From Skeletonema tropicum (taxonomy: Eukaryota; Bacillariophyta; Thalassiosirophyceae; Thalassiosirales; Thalassiosiraceae), in the NCBI GenBank assembly GCA_037178625.1, contig JAWZXG010000033.1, positions 62,001 through 126,000 on the forward strand: a stretch of DNA of 64,000 nucleotides. The letters run 5' to 3'. Under the pieces are notes generated by a model, which searched no databases, had not been told where the DNA came from, and was given only the letters and a program-made list of their open reading frames with translations. Of the stretch, positions 60,255 to 64,000 are shown one piece after another (within the stretch, counting starts at the first letter, position 1; each line of letters starts with the position of its first letter). A program made the position numbers and the translations under genes.

Positions 60255-61942
60255 TGCAAACCACCACCACTGCCAGCAACTTACCACCATCCAATCCAAG
60301 CGGCATGTGCTCAACATGGGGAAGGCCAAGCTGAGGAGATTCAGGAATTTGTCATTGACAATTTCTCTGACGGGCGGACTGATGATGAGCTGTTGAATGA
60401 GACCGCAAAGCGCATCAATGGGACCAACATCCTATTCGGCATGATGATCAGCGTTCTCACAGAGAATCCTATTGGACTGAAACCCAATGTACTGCACCAA
60501 TATCTTATTGGGAGAGGGCTCAAATCAGTGTCATCACGATCCTACCTGGTTTTTCGTGCCGCAAATGAAATCAGCAAGAACTCCAACAACCTCCTCCGCC
60601 TAATGAGGCATATGGTTTGTGGTCACATTTGCAGAACTGCACGAAGAGATGACAACTTTGATCATGATGTCTTCATGCGTAAAACATATGAACTGCTGAG
60701 GGTGATTCAGACTTGCAACTCAACAAGTTCAATTTGTAAATGTATCAGGATGGGGAGGGAAATCGATAGGAAGCACAATCCGTCCAAGGTACACAAGGCA
60801 TTTGATCCTAACACTGGTGAGGTGAGGGTTGGCCAGAGCTACGTGAAAAAAAGCACGTGGGACAAGATGATCCCAGAAACTGCAGCAAAATTCAAGTTTC
60901 ATTTATATTCCCTATTCCAGTGTCATGCGCTCTTGGATATGTTTCTAAACGTTGAGAATAAACTGATCATGACTGGAACAAATCCTGATGCTGTACATGT
61001 TCTTGTAAAAGGTAGGCCTTTTTATTGCTTGTTTCTCATCCTCCCTATCTCGTTCTCAATAGACTTTTCCTTTTCTACACTACTCTCCTTGCACTAGATA
61101 CTAATGAAAAGGTAGAGCTTTCAAGCCTTATTCCTACACTTGGCGTCGAGGATGCTCAAACCCATGTCAACATGCTTAACAGGTACAACCAAGGCACTAT
61201 TCTGTACCTCTCATCTGGTGCAGGGCGTGGCATTGAACTGACTCGCATCCGTCCCTTTAAGGAGTTCGAGGAATACTTCAATTGTCTTCGCTTCACAATG
61301 AGGTCTGAGAAGAACGTACTCCATGGGGTTGATAAAAACCAGCAGATCCCCCATTTCGTCCCTCCGTCTCTTTCGAGGTACATGATTGTCCTCAACTTGG
61401 TCATCTATCCTGCAGTGGAAGATAGCCAAACTCTCACCATCCCAAGCATCGATAGAGGTCCACAAGAGGCAAACTTGATGTGCAGAGAGTTGCTACAGCT
61501 GGACGTATCTGGATCTTCCTCCACTGGTGATCAGGGGACCAAGTTTATCAGGGATATCTTCAGTCAGATACTGAATTTCTTATCTCCCGTGAGCACTGGT
61601 AAATTCACAACGTCCAAAGAGCTTGCACTTCAACTACATCATTCTCCCTATGTCCATAGTCAACACTATTCTTCCGAGATCATGATGAGACTTAATGACA
61701 GTGAGGTCGCCCGATTCCCATTCTCAGTCGCTGTTTGCCTCTTCAAAGCTCTAGGTGAAAAAGATCCGGTTATACAAGAAACCTTCGACCGAAACTTCAC
61801 TACCATTGATCCTACCTTCTACGATCAAGCTGCACAGAGGGCACTCAACAGTCCAACAGCAACTTGTTTCGACCATCAAATGAAAGCCATCAAAATCATC
61901 GATGACACATCAGACCACCGTGATGTTGTTATCACAAGATAG
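60255..61942 (+). pseudogene. Fragment resembling the region N-terminal to RecQ-type helicases (telomere-linked-helicase-like), two exons
   Basis: Exon 1 is open from a stop at 60252 to 61011 and exon 2 is 61098-61942. The 86-bp intron (GTAGGC...CTAG) joins at Asp in frame, giving at least 487 residues from about 60393, or 471 from the first ATG at 60441. No upstream ATG exists in this frame, so the 5' end is missing or lies in another exon. The protein is helical and rich in Arg, Leu and Asn, with a segment around LSSGAGRGIELTRIR followed by hydrophobic helices. The end, FDHQMKAIKIIDD...DVVI, looks like the start of a RecQ helicase (Gln motif then the strand before the ATP-binding loop), but a stop follows where the Gly-Lys-Ser loop is expected. 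I infer a truncated relative of the helicase genes often found in repeats and subtelomeres. The family call is weak. Confidence 0.4.
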
Positions 61943-62589
61943 AAAAGTGAGAAGTAGTCATCTGCAATAATAAACAAGCCGGTTATTCCACAAATGCGGT
62001 TACTCACTCAACTATCAAATGTGGGCGTCTATCTTCAGTAGATAGATATGTTTACAACCCAACTCGACTAACGAAGTGTACAATACATATATAAGCCAAA
62101 GGCCGATAAATAACGTAAAGAATTAAATTAAAGAGAAAAAGAGTGAGCGCTACTAGACGGTAGATCGCCATGGTGATGGAGACAAGCAGCTGTCAAAAAG
62201 ATCTCTTCAAAAGTGATGACGCGTCGTCAGATACCGAATACCGATGCATCTGGTGACGAACAGAATTCTCCAAAGAAGACCCACATCCATAAAATAAGAT
62301 GCATATCCCGAAATAGATCCGATACACAAGCGTAATTCGTACTCATGTGACACTCCCCTGCAATTAGCTTTGGGTATCATAACAGATCTTGAAAGAGAAG
62401 ACGGAAGAATCGACGAAATATGAAATTCGACATCCTTCGTGCGGAAGATAAATGGGACGTTTCCCATCGATCGAGGCATGAGTACATAATAAATCTCAAT
62501 ACCAAAAGAAAATAATGTACGGTGACTCGGCAACGTACGAACAGAAACTCGAAGACAATTGATATAAACAGGGGCGCGCAGAATGGTGC

Positions 62590-62850
62590 GATAGTAGTGG
62601 CGTGCAGCGGTGTATGTGGCGGGTTCAGCGCGGGCCCTCGGGGCCTGTAAAGTATTGTGTCGTCATCTTGCTCTGTTGGCCATTTGCCGTGTGGCTTGTC
62701 AGTAGTCTTTATACAACGGAATTCGGCTATAAAGTTGCTCTGCAATGACGTTGGCCTTAATTGGTATAATTGTGCTGTGCACAATTTTACCAATTAGTCT
62801 CTTTACAATAGAATACGGCTATAAAGTTGCTCTGCAATGACGTTGTCTTT
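62590..62850 (+). repeat. Repeat R4, two tandem copies (second locus)
   Basis: GC block gcgcgggccctcggggcctgt at 62628-62648, then ctataaagttgctctgcaatg at 62727-62747 and again at 62819-62839, each followed by acgtt. The order matches 56440-56680. Confidence 0.7.
62759..62795. repeat. Near-perfect palindrome (17-bp arms, 3-bp loop)
   Basis: aattggtataattgtgc (62759-62775) and gcacaattttaccaatt (62779-62795) are reverse complements with one mismatch. A related tract, taattgtgctgtgcacac followed by ttataccaatta, recurs near 62951-62980. It could be a hairpin or the terminus of a small element. Confidence 0.7.
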
Positions 62851-63096
62851 AATTGTGTTAGAATTGTGAAAATCATCTATCTGTCCATCGGCACTAGTAT
62901 TTGTGTAGGGATTTGAGAGAAGATTGCAGTGCGCCTGATCAAATTATATATAATTGTGCTGTGCACACTTATACCAATTAGTACATTGTCCGGCAGTCAT
63001 TCGTCGTCTCAACTGTTTGTTTTCGGATCAGCTGTTTAGTTGCGCTTAGTGTTCACTGTTGTGCATCTCTTTCACTTTCAACTCATCCACTCGATT

Positions 63097-63498
63097 CTAT
63101 CGTTTCAGTGCGAGTTTTTTATTCCCTCTTTTCCATGTTGGTGCCGGCATGTTATAGTTCACCTCTGTATATAGTATTGAGCCTGGTACCATAGTGTTCG
63201 TCCTGTCTGTCTCAGTTTGTCCCATCATTGCAGCATAATTGGTTCTATGTCTCCCCATATCTTTTATGTAGTCTGTTATGATGGATTCAATTGTGTCCTT
63301 CTCTTGTTCTGTTTGTGCACCTCCCAAGATTCTATCTACTGCTAGTTTCGCTCTCTCTATGCTTCCCTCGCTCAGTTGCAGCAGTCTTGTTGCTATTCCA
63401 ATTCCTCTGTCATTGTTTTGCAGCTTTAGTTGTTGCCGTAAACTTTCGACATCGTTTTTAAACGCGCTGTTTGATAGCTTAGTTGATCGTTCCATCAT
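63097..63498 (-). CDS. Hypothetical protein, 133 aa
   Basis: It starts MMERSTKLSNSAFKNDVES and is rich in charged residues and predicted helices (QQLKLQNND, ERAKLAVDRILGGAQ, EKDTIESIITDYIKDM), with a basic C-terminus (KRGNKKLALKR). No transmembrane segment, signal peptide or motif is recognised. The balanced charge and helical periodicity favour this frame over the hydrophobic frame on the opposite strand. It is divergent from the open frame at 63743, with 244 bp between them. It could be a gene, or a fragment of a repeated element. Confidence 0.35.
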   Translation of the reverse strand: MMERSTKLSNSAFKNDVESLRQQLKLQNNDRGIGIATRLLQLSEGSIERAKLAVDRILGGAQTEQEKDTIESIITDYIKDMGRHRTNYAAMMGQTETDRTNTMVPGSILYTEVNYNMPAPTWKRGNKKLALKR

Positions 63499-63742
63499 AT
63501 TCAGTGAGAGTATCGTAGTGAAATAACTTGCCCCAATTTGGTTCTCATCAGTGGTTTCTCAAGCGATTGTGTTTGTGGCTATTTTCTCGTAATTACATAT
63601 TTCTTGTGTTCGTCGCCGAACTGATACACATGACCACAGATTCTTTTCTATTACACATAACTAAATACTCCATAACATAGACAGCTTTCAGCTGTCTCTC
63701 TCTAGACATCTCTCTTTGTTTTGTCGATGCTTCATCATTTCA
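63499..63742. promoter_or_regulatory. Possible divergent promoter region
   Basis: 244 bp between two frames that point away from each other. I see no clear core promoter motif. The label depends on both frames being real. Confidence 0.2.
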
Positions 63743-64000
63743 ATGGTGTATATTAGATCGAGGGACGTTCGTTCATCTCGTATCGTTGTGAATCGCCCTA
63801 TACCAAGGACTAAGGTCTTGTCCTTGTTTGACAATTACAGTGCATCATTTTGTGAGTTGCATGCTTGTAGTAGTAGCTCTTGCATATCGGTTGATGTGTT
63901 GGACGAAACCATCGTCTCACAGTTGTTTGGTTCCGATCAACGCTCTCTTGCATCGTTTCGGCTTGTAGGCGGCGTTTTGCTTCGATCGTCTTTGGCTGCT
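63743..64000 (+). CDS. Open reading frame running off the right edge (86 codons visible)
   Basis: It starts MVYIRSRDVRSSRIVVNRP and stays open to the last base. It is Ser/Val/Leu/Arg-rich with a short Cys-containing stretch (CELHACSSSSC). No domain is recognised. The length without a stop is only weak evidence of coding, and the rest lies outside the window. Confidence 0.3.
   Translation, partial: MVYIRSRDVRSSRIVVNRPIPRTKVLSLFDNYSASFCELHACSSSSCISVDVLDETIVSQLFGSDQRSLASFRLVGGVLLRSSLAA

Larger units (their letters stand above)
61943..63096. other. Intergenic region with repeat R4 and hairpins
   Basis: No gene is recognised. The left 600 bp (61943-62580) show nothing. The right part holds repeat R4 and two related palindromes. 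Confidence 0.5.

Noticed and set aside
62207..62793. Minus-strand frames of 108 and 138 aa near repeat R4
   Set aside because: They overlap each other and run through R4 and the palindrome, with no domain or conserved coding pattern.
63278..63526. Plus-strand Ser/Cys/Leu-rich frame of 82 aa
   Set aside because: It lies opposite the better-balanced minus-strand frame at 63097-63498. Its hydrophobic composition is what the reverse reading of charged helices gives.

Overview
The window is nuclear DNA of a eukaryotic alga, most likely a diatom. Supporting signs are short GT-AG introns (about 85-110 bp), a Ty1/copia fragment of the kind common in diatoms, a gene fragment that resembles a family of small uncharacterised proteins I know from diatom genomes, and nuclear chromatin genes (SWI3, SET). 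I cannot name the species.

Layout. (1) 1-43583 is a head-to-tail tandem array: a 218-bp partial copy followed by 25 complete units of 1726-1761 bp. The array runs off the left edge. Each unit holds the 3' part of one gene ('gene B'), a roughly 590-bp intergenic stretch, and the first 212 codons of a second gene. (2) The last unit runs without interruption into the only complete copy of that second gene, an 879-residue SWI3/SMARCC-type subunit of a SWI/SNF chromatin-remodelling complex (SWIRM, SANT, C-terminal coiled coil; 42947-45586). The simplest reading is that gene B and SWI3 were once neighbours on the same strand, and a 1726-bp segment spanning B 3' end / intergene / SWI3 5' end was tandemly amplified. 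Every upstream copy therefore keeps the SWI3 upstream region and start but ends after 212 codons plus three junction residues (215 aa). (3) 45752-53469 is ordinary gene space on the minus strand: a three-exon MFS transporter with a probable 1-bp frameshift in its last membrane helix, a two-exon SET-domain protein with a mitochondrial-like leader, and the 3' end of a coiled-coil protein that runs into a 500-bp assembly gap (53470-53969). (4) 53970-64000 is repeat-rich: three copies or partial copies of an unrecognised element ('element T') with two conserved coding segments, a truncated copia RNase H, a second short repeat family with hairpins, a fragment resembling the region N-terminal to RecQ-type helicases, and two unrecognised reading frames in divergent orientation at the right edge.

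How it fits together. The array and SWI3 form one locus: whatever drives the intact SWI3 gene lies inside a sequence repeated at least 25 times, so the array could produce many sense transcripts or a truncated nuclear protein carrying a basic cluster. Units 20-25, nearest the intact gene, are almost identical (1726 or 1729 bp). Units 9-12 (about 14-21 kb) carry many single-base insertions that look like unpolished sequence rather than decay. All functional statements are inferred from sequence alone.
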